Source: UBA8437 sp963582065 (GTDB lineage: Bacteria > Planctomycetota > Planctomycetia > Planctomycetales > Planctomycetaceae). Taken from it: a stretch of DNA of 64,000 nucleotides. How positions within the stretch are numbered: the first letter of the stretch is position 1; every line of letters begins with the position of its first letter. Both the position numbers and the translations under genes were made by a program. The stretch spans positions 1-64,000 of the forward strand of contig CAUZRQ010000002.1 in the NCBI GenBank assembly GCA_963582065.1. The letters run 5' to 3'. Below are positions 18,520 to 28,900 of the stretch, one piece after another. Below the pieces are notes generated by a model. The model saw nothing but the letters and a program-made list of their open reading frames with translations. It made no database searches and had not been told where the DNA came from.

Positions 18520-19665
18520 ATGGCCTCAGATCTCGATGTTGTCTCCAAGACGGTCGCCGAGAGTGATGAGCTGGAAGTCGACAAGATTTTTCGGCAGTTG
18601 ATCAAGTTCGACGGGTCGGACCTGCACATGCAGGTCGGTAAGGCCCCGATCCTCCGGGTCAAGGGGTCGCTCCGAGAATTGCAGATGGAGCCGATCGACC
18701 GTGAGCACATGCAGCGGCTCTTCGGGCCGATGATGGACAAGCGGAGCCGGGCGATCTTCGACGAGGACGGGGGAACCGACTTCGCCCACGTCGTCGAGCA
18801 CGAGGGCGAGAGCTGGCGGTTCCGCGTGAATCTCTTCATCCAGTTGGGCAACTGGGGCATGGTCGCCCGGAAGGTTGAGCGGTGGATTCCCAGCTTCGAG
18901 GGCCTGTTTCTGCCGCCTGCGATGGAGGAACTCTGCAAGTTCCACCAGGGCATGATCCTGCTGGCCGGTGTGACCGGCAGTGGCAAGAGCACGACGATTG
19001 CCTCGATGCTCAACTGGATCAACGCCAACTACCGGAAACATGTGCTGACGATCGAGGACCCGATCGAGTTCGTCTACACGCCGGACAAGTGCCTGATCAA
19101 TCAACGGGAAGTCGGCCTGGACGTCAAGAACTTCGAGATCGCTTTGAAGCACGCTGTCCGCCAAGACCCCGACGTGATGCTGGTGGGTGAGATGCGGGAT
19201 GCCGAGACCTTCGAGACGGCGATGCACGCGGCCGAGACCGGTCACCTGGTCTTCGGCACGATCCACGCGTCGACCGCTCCGAGTTGCATCGGCCGAATTT
19301 TGGACCTGTTCCCACAGGACATGCACAGGGCCCTGCGAAGCAGCATGGCCTTCAACATGCGGGGGATCGTCGCTCAGAAGCTGGTGCCGACGGTAAAAGA
19401 AGACCCCAAGCGGGTTCCGATCGTGGAGATCATGAAGTTCACCCCGACGGTCCGGAAGCTGATTCTCGAAGAAGAGGACGGAAAACTGGTCGATGCGATC
19501 CGTATCGGCAGGGACGACGGAATGCAGTTGTTCAACGACAGCCTGTTCGCCTTTATCGAGGATGAGTTCATCAGCCGAGCCACAGCGTTCGAGGTGTCCG
19601 GTTCGGTCGAGGAACTGAAGATGATGCTCAAGGGCATCGACGTGAAGGCGGCGGCCATTCTGTAG
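18520..19665 (+). CDS. PilT/PilU-like type IV pilus retraction ATPase
   Basis: A 381-residue secretion ATPase of the PilT type. PilT ATPases depolymerise type IV pili for twitching motility. Seen in order: an N-terminal domain (GSDLHMQVGKAP), Walker A GVTGSGKSTT, the Asp box LTIEDPIEF, Walker B DPDVMLVGEMRD, the His box HLVFGTIHAS, and a region aligning with the PilT AIRNLIRE element that here reads RSSMAFNMRG. The ATG at 18520 follows AGAGGGA. It is followed by a GspE/PilB-like ATPase 62 bp on, so extension and retraction motors appear paired. It may be a PilU-like paralogue. Confidence 0.88.
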   Translation: MASDLDVVSKTVAESDELEVDKIFRQLIKFDGSDLHMQVGKAPILRVKGSLRELQMEPIDREHMQRLFGPMMDKRSRAIFDEDGGTDFAHVVEHEGESWRFRVNLFIQLGNWGMVARKVERWIPSFEGLFLPPAMEELCKFHQGMILLAGVTGSGKSTTIASMLNWINANYRKHVLTIEDPIEFVYTPDKCLINQREVGLDVKNFEIALKHAVRQDPDVMLVGEMRDAETFETAMHAAETGHLVFGTIHASTAPSCIGRILDLFPQDMHRALRSSMAFNMRGIVAQKLVPTVKEDPKRVPIVEIMKFTPTVRKLILEEEDGKLVDAIRIGRDDGMQLFNDSLFAFIEDEFISRATAFEVSGSVEELKMMLKGIDVKAAAIL

Positions 19666-19727
19666 CGGTCGGTGAGCGGGCCGCAACGATCAGGTCGACT
19701 GGTGACACGGCCTTGGGAGACTCTGGT

Positions 19728-21542
19728 GTGAACGGTCCACGGGTCGTATTGGTGTTGAGCCTGGCGTGGGCCGTCCTGGGGCCGGAATCGATCCTCCACG
19801 CACAGTCGCCGGCGCCGACGGACAGCCCGTCTGCGGTTTCCGGCGAGGCGGTGCCGGTCGCCGGACGGGGGCTGCCGGAATTCCCCGAGGCCTTTTCGCG
19901 GGGCATCGTCCTGCCGCATCCTCGCTCGGCGATTCACCAGGGCGGTGGCAACTACCTGAACCCCTTGCTCTATATCCCGCTGCTGGGCCTGTTCCTGTTG
20001 TGGACCTGGACCTGCTACTGGGTCGACGACGACAGCCAGGCACTGCAGGTCCGCAACGAGTTCTGGACGGCGATGGTGATCCCCAGCGGCTGGGTCGGGT
20101 TTCTCTCGGCGCTGTGTGTTCCCAAACTGTTGGGTTTTCCGGTGCTGTTGCTGGCCTACGTGGTCCCGCTCTGGCTGTACGTGATCGAGCGTAACGCCAA
20201 GGTGCCTGATTCGGCCAAGGTGATGACCCCCGCTCACTTCCGCCGGATTCTCAGGCGGCTGGGCCTGCCCGTGGGCGGGGGGCGGACCGCGGATGTGTCA
20301 TCGGGTCCGGACATCCAGTTCATCGGCAAATCCGACGGGCGAGGCGGCGATGACGGTCGCAGCCGCCAGGTCGAAAATTCCCGGGGCTACATGGCGACCA
20401 AGGAACTGGTCTATGACGCCATCGTCCGCCGCGCGACCGACATTCACCTCGAACCAAAGATCGACGGGGTTTCGGTCCGGATGCGGATCGACGGGGTGCT
20501 CTACGCCATGGAGCCCTTCGACATTGCGGTCGGCAACGCCGTGGTCAATGTCTGCAAGGTCCTGGGGGCGATGGACATCACCGAGAAGCGGCGGTCGTTG
20601 GACGGTAGCTTTCAGGCGGCGACCGAGGGTCGCCGGATCGACTTCCGCGTCGCCACCCAGGGGATCAATTACGGTGAGAAGTTGAGCCTGCGGATACTCG
20701 ACCAGTCCAACTCGGTCAGTACCCTCGCAGACCTCGGACTTCGCAAGCAGATGACCGACGGCCTGGACGACATGATCCACCAGCCACACGGCCTGTTGCT
20801 GGTCTGTGGTCCGACCGGGGCCGGCAAGTCGACGACGCTGTTCGCGGCACTCAACGAGATCGACACGTTTCAGCGGAACGTGATTACGATCGAGGATCCG
20901 ATCGAGTACCGCATCGACAACGTCAACCAGATCGAGATCAACCCGCGGGCCGGCAACTCGTTCGCCTCGAGTCTCCGCAGCGTGCTGAGGCAGGATCCCG
21001 ACGTGGTGATGATCGGTGAGATCCGGGACGTGGAGACGGCCAATATCGCCTGCCAGGCGGCCAACACGGGCCACATGGTGTTTTCGACCGTCCACGCCAA
21101 TGACACGATCACCGCCCTGTATCGGATCATCGACCTCGAGGTCGAACCCTTCATGCTCGCCAGTTCACTCTCGGGGATTCTCGCCCAGCGACTTGTCCGC
21201 CGGCTGTGCTCCAAGTGCAAGGAACCGTACAAGCCCAAGCCCGAGTTTCTCAGGAAGGCGAACCTGCCGGTCGAGCGGATCAACAAGTTCTACCGGCCGC
21301 CGAAGGATCCCGAGACCGAGTGTCCGGCGTGCGGTGGATTGGGGTACCGCGGTCGGATCGGGGTGTTTGAACTGCTGCCGGTCAACGACCGGATGAGAGA
21401 CATGATCCGTGACCAGTCGGCGATGACGGCAATCCGGGCCGAGGCTCGCAAGAACGGCATGCTGTATATGATGGAAGAGGGGCTGAGACTGGTTGTCCGT
21501 GGGGTCACCTCGGTCGATGAGTTGTCGAGGGTCGTCAAGTAG
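19728..21542 (+). CDS. GspE/PilB-type ATPase with N-terminal signal and membrane segments
   Basis: A 604-residue protein in two parts. The C-terminal ~390 residues are a complete GspE/PilB assembly ATPase: a C2-like LVYDAIVRRATDIHLEP, Walker A CGPTGAGKSTT, Asp box ITIEDPIEYR, Walker B DPDVVMIGEIRD, His box HMVFSTVHAND and a four-Cys zinc module (CSKC then CPAC). The N-terminal part is not the usual soluble MshEN domain. It has a signal-peptide-like segment ending near ILHAQS, then hydrophobic stretches at about 77-98 and 115-153. The GTG at 19728 has GGGAGA 8 bp upstream and is preferred to TTG 19713. The protein probably sits at the membrane and powers pilus or type II-like assembly. It is co-directional with the PilT-like gene. 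Confidence 0.85.
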   Translation: MNGPRVVLVLSLAWAVLGPESILHAQSPAPTDSPSAVSGEAVPVAGRGLPEFPEAFSRGIVLPHPRSAIHQGGGNYLNPLLYIPLLGLFLLWTWTCYWVDDDSQALQVRNEFWTAMVIPSGWVGFLSALCVPKLLGFPVLLLAYVVPLWLYVIERNAKVPDSAKVMTPAHFRRILRRLGLPVGGGRTADVSSGPDIQFIGKSDGRGGDDGRSRQVENSRGYMATKELVYDAIVRRATDIHLEPKIDGVSVRMRIDGVLYAMEPFDIAVGNAVVNVCKVLGAMDITEKRRSLDGSFQAATEGRRIDFRVATQGINYGEKLSLRILDQSNSVSTLADLGLRKQMTDGLDDMIHQPHGLLLVCGPTGAGKSTTLFAALNEIDTFQRNVITIEDPIEYRIDNVNQIEINPRAGNSFASSLRSVLRQDPDVVMIGEIRDVETANIACQAANTGHMVFSTVHANDTITALYRIIDLEVEPFMLASSLSGILAQRLVRRLCSKCKEPYKPKPEFLRKANLPVERINKFYRPPKDPETECPACGGLGYRGRIGVFELLPVNDRMRDMIRDQSAMTAIRAEARKNGMLYMMEEGLRLVVRGVTSVDELSRVVK

Positions 21543-21560
21543 GGAGCCGGGGCGAATTCG

Positions 21561-22292
21561 ATGGGCGGAATAGACATCTTGCTGTTGATCATCCTCGGGC
21601 TGGTCACCTGGAGCGTTGCCAGCGAGGGGATCTGGGGGGCGGCGTTGACGAGCCTGATCGTGATTTTCAGCGGGTTGCTGGCGATGAACTTCTTCGAGCC
21701 GGTGGCAGGAATTCTCGAGGGGTTCGGGACCAGTCTGTGGTGGCGGAGCCACTGTGACATCATCGCGATGCTGGGACTGTTCGCCGGACTCGTGTTCGGA
21801 CTTCGAACCGCCACCGACCGCATCTCGCCGCGGTTCATCACTTCCGATCGCCTGGCCTATGGACTCGGACGCTGGGGCGGCGGCCTGTTGGCCGGCTATG
21901 TCACGATGGCGTTCCTGTTGACCGCGTTGCATACCGGGCCATTCCCGAGGAACTTCTGGGGGTTCACGCCCGAGCGGAGAAACCTGCTGAACATGGTGGC
22001 ACCCGATCGCCAGTGGCTGGGCTTCACGCAGTGGGTCTCGGAAGAAACGCTCAAGAAGAGCGGCGGCGGCAAGATCTTCGACGGTCCACGGACGATCCGC
22101 GCATCCACCGGCGAGGGGATCGGACCCCGCGGCAACACCACGTGGCCGTCGTTTATCATCCGTTACGCGACGAGGCGGCAGCAGATTGCTAGCGGCACAT
22201 TGGCCGTCGACGGCGGAGGGACGACGTCGGGTGGAGGAGTGAGGATCGAACAGGGGGCTCCGTCGCGAGGTGGTGGCGGGGAGGCGTTCTGA
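21561..22292 (+). CDS. CvpA-like membrane protein
   Basis: A 243-residue membrane protein. The N-terminus (MGGIDILLLIILGLVTWSVA) and four predicted transmembrane segments in the first ~120 residues resemble the CvpA/colicin V production family, whose role in bacteria is poorly defined and linked to envelope stress in some species. The C-terminal ~100 residues are soluble, Gly- and Ser-rich and probably disordered. It starts 18 bp after the GspE-like gene, so it is likely cotranscribed. The family call is by pattern only. Confidence 0.65.
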   Translation: MGGIDILLLIILGLVTWSVASEGIWGAALTSLIVIFSGLLAMNFFEPVAGILEGFGTSLWWRSHCDIIAMLGLFAGLVFGLRTATDRISPRFITSDRLAYGLGRWGGGLLAGYVTMAFLLTALHTGPFPRNFWGFTPERRNLLNMVAPDRQWLGFTQWVSEETLKKSGGGKIFDGPRTIRASTGEGIGPRGNTTWPSFIIRYATRRQQIASGTLAVDGGGTTSGGGVRIEQGAPSRGGGGEAF

Positions 22293-22313
22293 TCGACCGG
22301 GACTCCGTGCTGC

Positions 22314-25300
22314 TCAGCCGAGCCCGTGTTTTTTGAGCTTGCTGAAGAACGTGCTGCGTGGAAGTCCCAGCGCACGGGCTGCACGGGCCTTGTTGCCACC
22401 GGAATCCCGCAGCGCATCGAGCAGCCAGTCCCGCTCGTCGCCGTTTTCGGAACGGGCGGGCGACTCGTTTCCCGGGGACGGTGCCGGCTGAATCACCCGC
22501 TCGGCTGCCGCATCCGGACGAGATCCGAGTTCGCCGTCCCGGACATCTTCGGGGAGATCCTCGATGCCGATCGTCTCGTTGTCGGTCAGCACCGCCGCCC
22601 TCTCGATCGCGTTCTCCAACTCCCGGATGTTCCCCGGCCAGTCGTAGTTCAACAGCGCCGAAACGGCGGACTCGTTGATATCGGTGACCGTCTTGTCGAG
22701 CCGGCTGCTGCTGCGTTGCAGGAAGTGGACGGCCAACTCGACGATGTCCTCGCGCCGCTCGGCAAGCCCGGGAAGTTCGATCGAGATGACGTTGAGACGA
22801 TAAAAGAGGTCCTCGCGGAACCGGTTGGTCTGGATCAGTGCCTTGAGGTTCTGGTGCGTGGCGGTGATCAGCCGGACGTCCACATCGATCGTCCGTGTTC
22901 CGCCGACCGGTTCGAACGACCGCGTCTGAAGCACCCTCAGCAATTTGATCTGGGTCTCCAGAGAGATGTCTCCGATTTCGTCGAGGAACAGGGTACCGCC
23001 ATTGGCCATCTCGAATCGGCCGACCCGGTCTCGATGGGCCCCGGTGAAGGCTCCCTTGACGTGACCGAATAGTTCACTTTCCAGCAGGCTGGGGCTGAGA
23101 GCCGCACAGTGCACTCGCACCAGGGGCCCCGCTCGTCGAGGACTGTTGTCGTGGATGGCCTGGGTCAGAAGTTCCTTGCCGGTGCCGCTGGGGCCGTAAA
23201 TCAGGACGCTCGCCTCGCTGCCGGCAACCTTCTGGACCATTTGCAGGACGCGGCTGAGAGCGGGAGAACTGCCGATGATCGGTTCGCGGTGGAAGACCTC
23301 GTCGGTTGGCCGTCGAGGCGGCCGCTGTGGTTCGGACAGGGTCGCGGCGGTGGCATGGTCGAGTTGGGCCTCGATGACCGAGATTCTCCGTTCCTGTTCG
23401 GCAATCGTCTCGACCTTGTCCTGGAGTTCGTCGTTGAGCCGGGTGACGTCGCGGTGCACTCTCGCGCTGTGCAACGCGACACTGGTGATCTGGCCCAGGG
23501 CACCCAGGAACGTCAGGTCCTCGGCCGTGTAGGTTGTGTCGTCCGGTTTGCTGCCCAGCGCGACAATCACGCCGAGCCGTCCGTCGAGTTCGAGGCCGTA
23601 AAGGAGTTCGGCCGAAAGATCCTGCATCACCGGCCATGCCGAACCGGACTCGGCCTGCGAGCCACCCTGTCGGGGTCCGAGGATGTGCGCGTGGGTCTGC
23701 AACTGTTCGATCGAGACGGGTTCGAGAACAACCTGCAACGGAACCTCCCGATCAGAAGTGCCCCGAACGGCGGCCAGCCGGAATGTGTCGGGCCGCTCCT
23801 CGAGCAGGTAGATGGCCGCAGAGCGGACCTGGAACACGTCGTGACACGAACCGAGCATGCGGTCGGCCAGGGACTGTGGATCGCCAACCCGCACCACCGC
23901 CTGGTTGATCCGCTCCATTGCCGTGTGCAACCGGTACTTCTCGCGAAAAAACCGGCGATCGATCATCTGCTGGATGCGGCCACGGAGCCACAACAGAATC
24001 AGTGACATCACCACCAGGATCGTCCCCAATGTCAGGATCCTCTGTGCTCCCGGTGGAGCGTCCTGCTGGTGGGCCAGACGGTCCAGGACCAGCAGCACGG
24101 TCGAGACCGCCACGCCAAACCCCACGGCCAACGAGACCCGGGCGAGGTAGAACATCAAGCCGCGGCTGACAAGCTCGTCGATCAGCATCAGCTTGTAACG
24201 GATGATTCCCACTGCGTAGGCACACAGGAACGACAGGCTGGCCAGAAACATCGAGAACCGTGCGGTCCAGCCGAGAGCGAATTCGACACGGTGGTCGTTG
24301 TTGTTGGATAGAGCCAGCACCAACGTGTAGCCGACCGGGACCGTTGCCAGCAGGCCGGCCCACAACAGCCACTCGAGCTGGTTCTTCTCGATCGGATGCC
24401 GGGTCGTGCGACGACTGTGGGCCAACACAACCAGCAGGGCTACGAAACACGCTCCCGCGAAGGCCAGGATCAGGTCGATCAACACCCGCATCACCAGCAG
24501 GCACGACTTCATCGAAGCCAGCGCTGTTACATCGGCCCCCGAACGACTGAACCACCTCGCCCTCTCCAGGACCAGCAGCAATACCAGCCCCGAGACCAGG
24601 GGAATCGTGTAACCGATCCAAAGTGTCAGCCGGCCGTGGGTCGAAAGAGGAAATCGCAACCTGGGATAGACGAGGAAAAAGTGAAGCGACACCACCGGCA
24701 ACAACACACCGCAGATGATGAACGGGACGTTCAGCCACAGGCTGCCCGCCACCAGCCACCAGTGAAAGCCACCGACATAGGCCACCAGCGTTACGATGCA
24801 CATCCCGAAAAACAGGACCGCCGACCGATCTTCCTGCCGACGCCACACCGCCAGAGCACTCACCGCAAACACGGCCAACTGAAGCAGGAACCAGACCAGG
24901 CTCAGGACGATGTCCGATGTCGGAATGTCCTGCACCTGGACATAAGTCTCCTTGCGGACCCACGTGGGGAGACTCTGACGATCGCCGGATTGGGATTGGG
25001 TGTAGTACTCAAGACGTACCCAGCGGACCATTGCCGAGTCCTGAATCAACTCCGGCGAGACGTCCATGAGTTCGGCGATGTCAGCTCCTTCGGGCAATTG
25101 ACCGTTCGCTTTCAACGACGCCCGCCGGAGATGGGTGATCTGCCGCGAGAAGTCAAAGAACGAACGGACCGGTGTCTCGGCCACACGCGTCAGTATGTCA
25201 CCGTCGGAAGGAACCGGGAGATGTGGCGCTACTCCACCGTGATCCAACTGGACCTTTCGCATGACCACACCCTGCACCGAGTCAGGCAGGCCGGCCGGCC

Positions 25301-25475
25301 GGGTCGAATCCAGGAGAAGACAGCGGATCCGAAGGTCCGGATTGGTTGCGACGTACGTCAGGACGACGATGCAATAAAGAATCGCCAGGGTCCCGGTCGT
25401 CGCCAATAACTGGCGAGATTGTAGTCCCCGTAAACGCACTGCCACCGCCCTCGTGACCGGATCGTCTTCAACCAA
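22314..25475 (-). CDS. Membrane-bound sigma-54-dependent regulator (PDZ-like, 7TM, GAF, AAA+, Fis HTH)
   Basis: A 1053-residue enhancer-binding protein. Order: TM1 near 25-45; an external PDZ-like region (GDILTRVAETPVRSF, about 60-130); about seven transmembrane segments (about 190-460); a cytoplasmic RRFFREKYRL linker seen in membrane sensor kinases; a GAF domain (about 530-690); a coiled coil; a sigma-54 interaction AAA+ domain with YGPSGTGKE (Walker A), intact GAFTGA and the RENLFYRL-type RFREDLFYRLN; and a C-terminal Fis-type HTH (KARAARALGLPRSTFFSKL). The intact GAFTGA loop means it should activate sigma-54 promoters. It senses directly through its membrane part and needs no separate kinase. 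The TTG at 25475 is the likely start. It converges with the CvpA-like gene. Confidence 0.88.
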   Translation of the reverse strand: MVEDDPVTRAVAVRLRGLQSRQLLATTGTLAILYCIVVLTYVATNPDLRIRCLLLDSTRPAGLPDSVQGVVMRKVQLDHGGVAPHLPVPSDGDILTRVAETPVRSFFDFSRQITHLRRASLKANGQLPEGADIAELMDVSPELIQDSAMVRWVRLEYYTQSQSGDRQSLPTWVRKETYVQVQDIPTSDIVLSLVWFLLQLAVFAVSALAVWRRQEDRSAVLFFGMCIVTLVAYVGGFHWWLVAGSLWLNVPFIICGVLLPVVSLHFFLVYPRLRFPLSTHGRLTLWIGYTIPLVSGLVLLLVLERARWFSRSGADVTALASMKSCLLVMRVLIDLILAFAGACFVALLVVLAHSRRTTRHPIEKNQLEWLLWAGLLATVPVGYTLVLALSNNNDHRVEFALGWTARFSMFLASLSFLCAYAVGIIRYKLMLIDELVSRGLMFYLARVSLAVGFGVAVSTVLLVLDRLAHQQDAPPGAQRILTLGTILVVMSLILLWLRGRIQQMIDRRFFREKYRLHTAMERINQAVVRVGDPQSLADRMLGSCHDVFQVRSAAIYLLEERPDTFRLAAVRGTSDREVPLQVVLEPVSIEQLQTHAHILGPRQGGSQAESGSAWPVMQDLSAELLYGLELDGRLGVIVALGSKPDDTTYTAEDLTFLGALGQITSVALHSARVHRDVTRLNDELQDKVETIAEQERRISVIEAQLDHATAATLSEPQRPPRRPTDEVFHREPIIGSSPALSRVLQMVQKVAGSEASVLIYGPSGTGKELLTQAIHDNSPRRAGPLVRVHCAALSPSLLESELFGHVKGAFTGAHRDRVGRFEMANGGTLFLDEIGDISLETQIKLLRVLQTRSFEPVGGTRTIDVDVRLITATHQNLKALIQTNRFREDLFYRLNVISIELPGLAERREDIVELAVHFLQRSSSRLDKTVTDINESAVSALLNYDWPGNIRELENAIERAAVLTDNETIGIEDLPEDVRDGELGSRPDAAAERVIQPAPSPGNESPARSENGDERDWLLDALRDSGGNKARAARALGLPRSTFFSKLKKHGLG

Positions 25476-25490
25476 TGTCCATCGTCGCCG

Positions 25491-25546
25491 TTCGGCGCCG
25501 AAAACTCAATATTCGGCGCCGATACCGCCGATGCGCCGACGGCGGT
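25491..25546 (-). promoter_or_regulatory. Cluster of palindromes upstream of the sigma-54 regulator
   Basis: Two copies of a palindrome lie just upstream of the regulator start: TTCGGCGCCGAA (25491-25502) and TCGGCGCCGA (25513-25522), with centres 21 bp apart, two helical turns. A third inverted repeat, ACCGCCG with CGGCGGT and a 9-nt loop, is at 25524-25546. The spacing suggests a dimeric or tetrameric DNA-binding site, possibly for autoregulation. Function inferred from position only. Confidence 0.45.
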
Positions 25547-25917
25547 TTGTGGACGCATTGGTTTATGGGCAGGGCATACTTATGTCATAAACTTATTTCT
25601 TGACATGGGTTATGACGAGTTACTCATCTTGATCCGGGCTTCGAGATGGGGCGGCGTCGGATTGGTATGGGAATTGCAATTGAGAGTGTTGTTCGCAGTG
25701 TGCGGACAATAACGAGCCCAGCCAGGGCCCTCGGAAACCATCGAGAACCAACGACTAGTCCAGCATTTCGACAGAGCGGGTCCCCTGAAGGCAGCCTGAC
25801 CCACTTTCTGCCATTCAGAGTCCTCCGACGCGACAAGCGCTGTCGAGCTGAACTGGTCGCTCGAACGGGATTCGAGGGCCCTTTTTTTGGCGCCTCGATG
25901 CTTGAAGCCCGGCTGTT
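25547..25917. other. Gene-free stretch between divergent-end genes
   Basis: About 370 bp with no gene I can support. Base composition is less GC-rich than the neighbours. It contains a near-palindrome TTATGTCATAA at 25579-25589 and a hairpin TCGAGG...CCTCGA at 25872-25898 with a T-rich loop next to the stop of the AsmA-like gene. Short open frames here have no recognisable domain or ribosome-binding site. Confidence 0.5.
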
Positions 25918-28900
25918 TCACCTACGGCGGGTGCGGTCGATTGTCCTGGCGGCAGGCGATGTGGACGGAAATGCCCGACGTCGGTGTCCGAACGGGGCAT
26001 TCAGTGGCGGCAGTTGTCGTTTCGCGGCGGGGTTTTCCAGGGCACTGAGGAATCCTCTCAGCGCGTCGTCGAACACCGGGACGGGACGGATTCGGGCTTT
26101 GGGGTTGTTGGCCTTTCCGTCGACACGCACGGCGACCCAGCCGGTTGTCAGTGGAGCGATCAGTGGTTGGAGGAATGGAATGGGAAGTCTGGATTGAGGC
26201 AGCATCGAGTAGAAGTCGAGGCCGATCTGTCCGGTGAAGGTCGCTTCTCCCCGGCCGCGAAGTTGCAGCGAGTTGCCGACGAGATCGATGCTGTTGAACC
26301 GGAACCGGGAGTCGGCCAACTGGAAGTCACACTGTGCATACCGGAAGGCAGTCTGTTCGGGGGGTCCGAGGCTGAGCACGTCGAAGAGTTGGACGACGAT
26401 CGGCAATTCGTAGAGCTCGGCGGGACTGATCTGCAGTTGACCTCGTCCAGTGACCGACGAAGGCGAGTTTCCTTGGCCTCTGAGGTCGAGCCAGCCTCTC
26501 ATCACCCCCTTGAGTTTCTTGGGGTTGCGGAGGTACTGCTTGGCGAATTGTTGGAGTTGTGCTTCGGACAGGTTCATCTTGACGTGGTAGGTCGACTGCT
26601 TGTCGATTCGGGCCTGTGCGTCGAGAGTGAACAGGCCACCGACGGCCCTTGCGGTGACTCTCTGGCTGAGCGGGATGGCGAGGTTGGCCTGGCGGCCCTT
26701 GAGTGGAGCGAAGGCCTGGCTGGAGCCGATGACCAGGTCTTGGTTGCGGTAGTGGAACGGCCCGCGGATGTCCTGGAACCGGTATCCCCAGAGGGTGGCC
26801 GATTCGAGAGCGAAGCGGCCGGTCATTTCGGCGTGCTGCCCGTACCATTTTCCGCGGCTGGTGATCTCGCCCGAGACGTCTTCGAGTTGGACTCCGGCGG
26901 AGAGCCGGTTGTCGGGAAGCCGTGTTTCGAGATTCCACGCGGCGGTAATCGGGAAGCCGGGATCGCCGGCTCCACGGAGTTCGATGAGACCTTCGAGATC
27001 GAAGGGACGTTGCGGGTTGAGGTTGGAGATGGTGTCCCGCAGTCGGCCGGGCAGGGCGTTGAGGAATTCGCTGTCGGCGACCAGTCCCTTACAGAGCAAG
27101 GGCTCGAGTCGCAACATCCAGTCCTTCCGCCGATCGATCTCGAGCACGCCTCGCGTGGTCACCCGTGTCGGCCCGTGCCGGGCCGCGAACGAGGTGAGAG
27201 TGAGCCGGCGTCGGTTGTCGCCGGTGAGTCCGTAGTGACCGGCAGCCTGAACATTGGTGAGCTTGTACGGGAACCCGGTCAGTTGCAGCTTGCCCGAGTC
27301 GACGGTGAACCGTGGGATGGAGACGTTGACCGCTGCGGTGCCCTGCCGTCGGACCTCGACTCGCCCGTCCAGCAGTCCCTGCAGATGTACGCGATCCCAC
27401 AGTTCGCGGAGTTCGGTCGAGCAGGCGGCACGAAGATCGGCATCCATCGCCACGCGGCGGGTTTCGAGATCGAGTTCAAAGCGTCCGGGCTGTCCGGGGC
27501 GTCCGTCGAGTTGTCCGGAGCCGGTGAGCGAGGCGTTGGCGTGTCGTCCCACCAGTTTGTCGAAGTGCCACGAATAGTCAGTTGGGGTGATCGTGGCAGT
27601 GAACTCTCCGCCGATCTCCTCGACCGGCCAGGGAAATCCGCGGTATCGGACCGAGACATCGACGAGTCGGCCGTTGAGTTGAGTGGTGAGTTTCTGATTG
27701 AGTCCCGGTGGTCGAACCAGTCGGGCACGCACGTCGGCAGCTCCGCGCAGCGACATGGACTCCAGTGACCGGCGGACACTCGGTGAGACGGCCTGGAGGA
27801 GTTGATCATCGATCGGCAGGCGATCGACGGAGATGTCGATCTGCGAGTCCGCGGCGGGGCCGGCGTTGCGGACCTGTCCACGGAAGTGAATTGGCCGGCC
27901 ACTGGCGATCGCATCGATCTCGACCACGAGGTTCCGGGACGCACCTTGCTGGGTCAGCGAGCCGGTGGCCTTTTCGATGGGATACGGGAATCTGGCGTGT
28001 CGGATTCTGCAGCCCTTCGGTGTCAAGACCGAGTCGGCGAACTGCCACGGACCGTTTTCGGAGGCCCGCAGCGTGGTGGAGAAGTCAGCTTGTCCCGATG
28101 GGTTGTAGACATCAAACAGCAGTTGCCATTGCTCGGGGAGGCTGCTGCGGAGCCGCCGATCGAGTGACAGGTTCTCGAGAGTCACGTCGAGTTGTCCGGT
28201 GGGCGGATCGGCCGCCATACCCAGCAGGCCGTTGACGGTCACCGTCGCGTCGTGTTCCCGGCCGACCAGCGTCTTGATCTGGAGGTGACGCGAATCGAGA
28301 TAGACCTGGCCGGAGAGGCGATCGAAGACACGTGGCTGGCTGGAAGGGAAGGGGACCTGGAGGCGACCTCGCCTGAGCGTCAGCAGCAGCTTGTAGTCCA
28401 GGTTGTCAGCCGGCTGTCGGCTGGACACTCGGAAGTCGAGGTCACCGAGTGCGGCGAGTGTGATGTCCTTCGTGTTGAACGGCAGGGGGCTGGGTGAGTC
28501 AGCAGTCTGTCCGGCGGGGAGGGCCGCAACGAATTCGTGCAACGACGGTTCGATCACGAAGTCGCTGAGTCGGCCGCTGATCGAGAAGCCACTCTCGGCG
28601 ACCTGCCAATGACCGGAGAATGTCAGTTGGGCTTCCGGCGAGGCGGCGGCGGGGTTCTCGAGTTGGCCGGTGCCGTCGACCAGGTAGCGGTCCGACTCGG
28701 CCGGGACGAGCCGGAGGTTGAGTTCGGTGAGTGAACGGCGTTGGGGCCGGTCGCCGTCCAGGGTGATCTCGACCAGCCCGCGATCGATGGTCCATTCGGG
28801 GAACATCGTTTGCTCGTCTTGCTGTGGTGCGAGGTCCCGCCAGTTCCAGCCGCCTTTGGTGTCGCGTACCAGCCGCAGGTGGGGCTGGTGCAACGTGACT

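Noticed and set aside
25599..25626. TTGACA followed by a possible -10 element
   Set aside because: The -10 match is poor (TACTCA) and no gene follows on that strand.
25646..26197. Plus-strand open frame before the AsmA-like gene end
   Set aside because: No ribosome-binding site or domain; it overlaps the end of the AsmA-like gene on the other strand and reads as low-complexity Arg-rich sequence.
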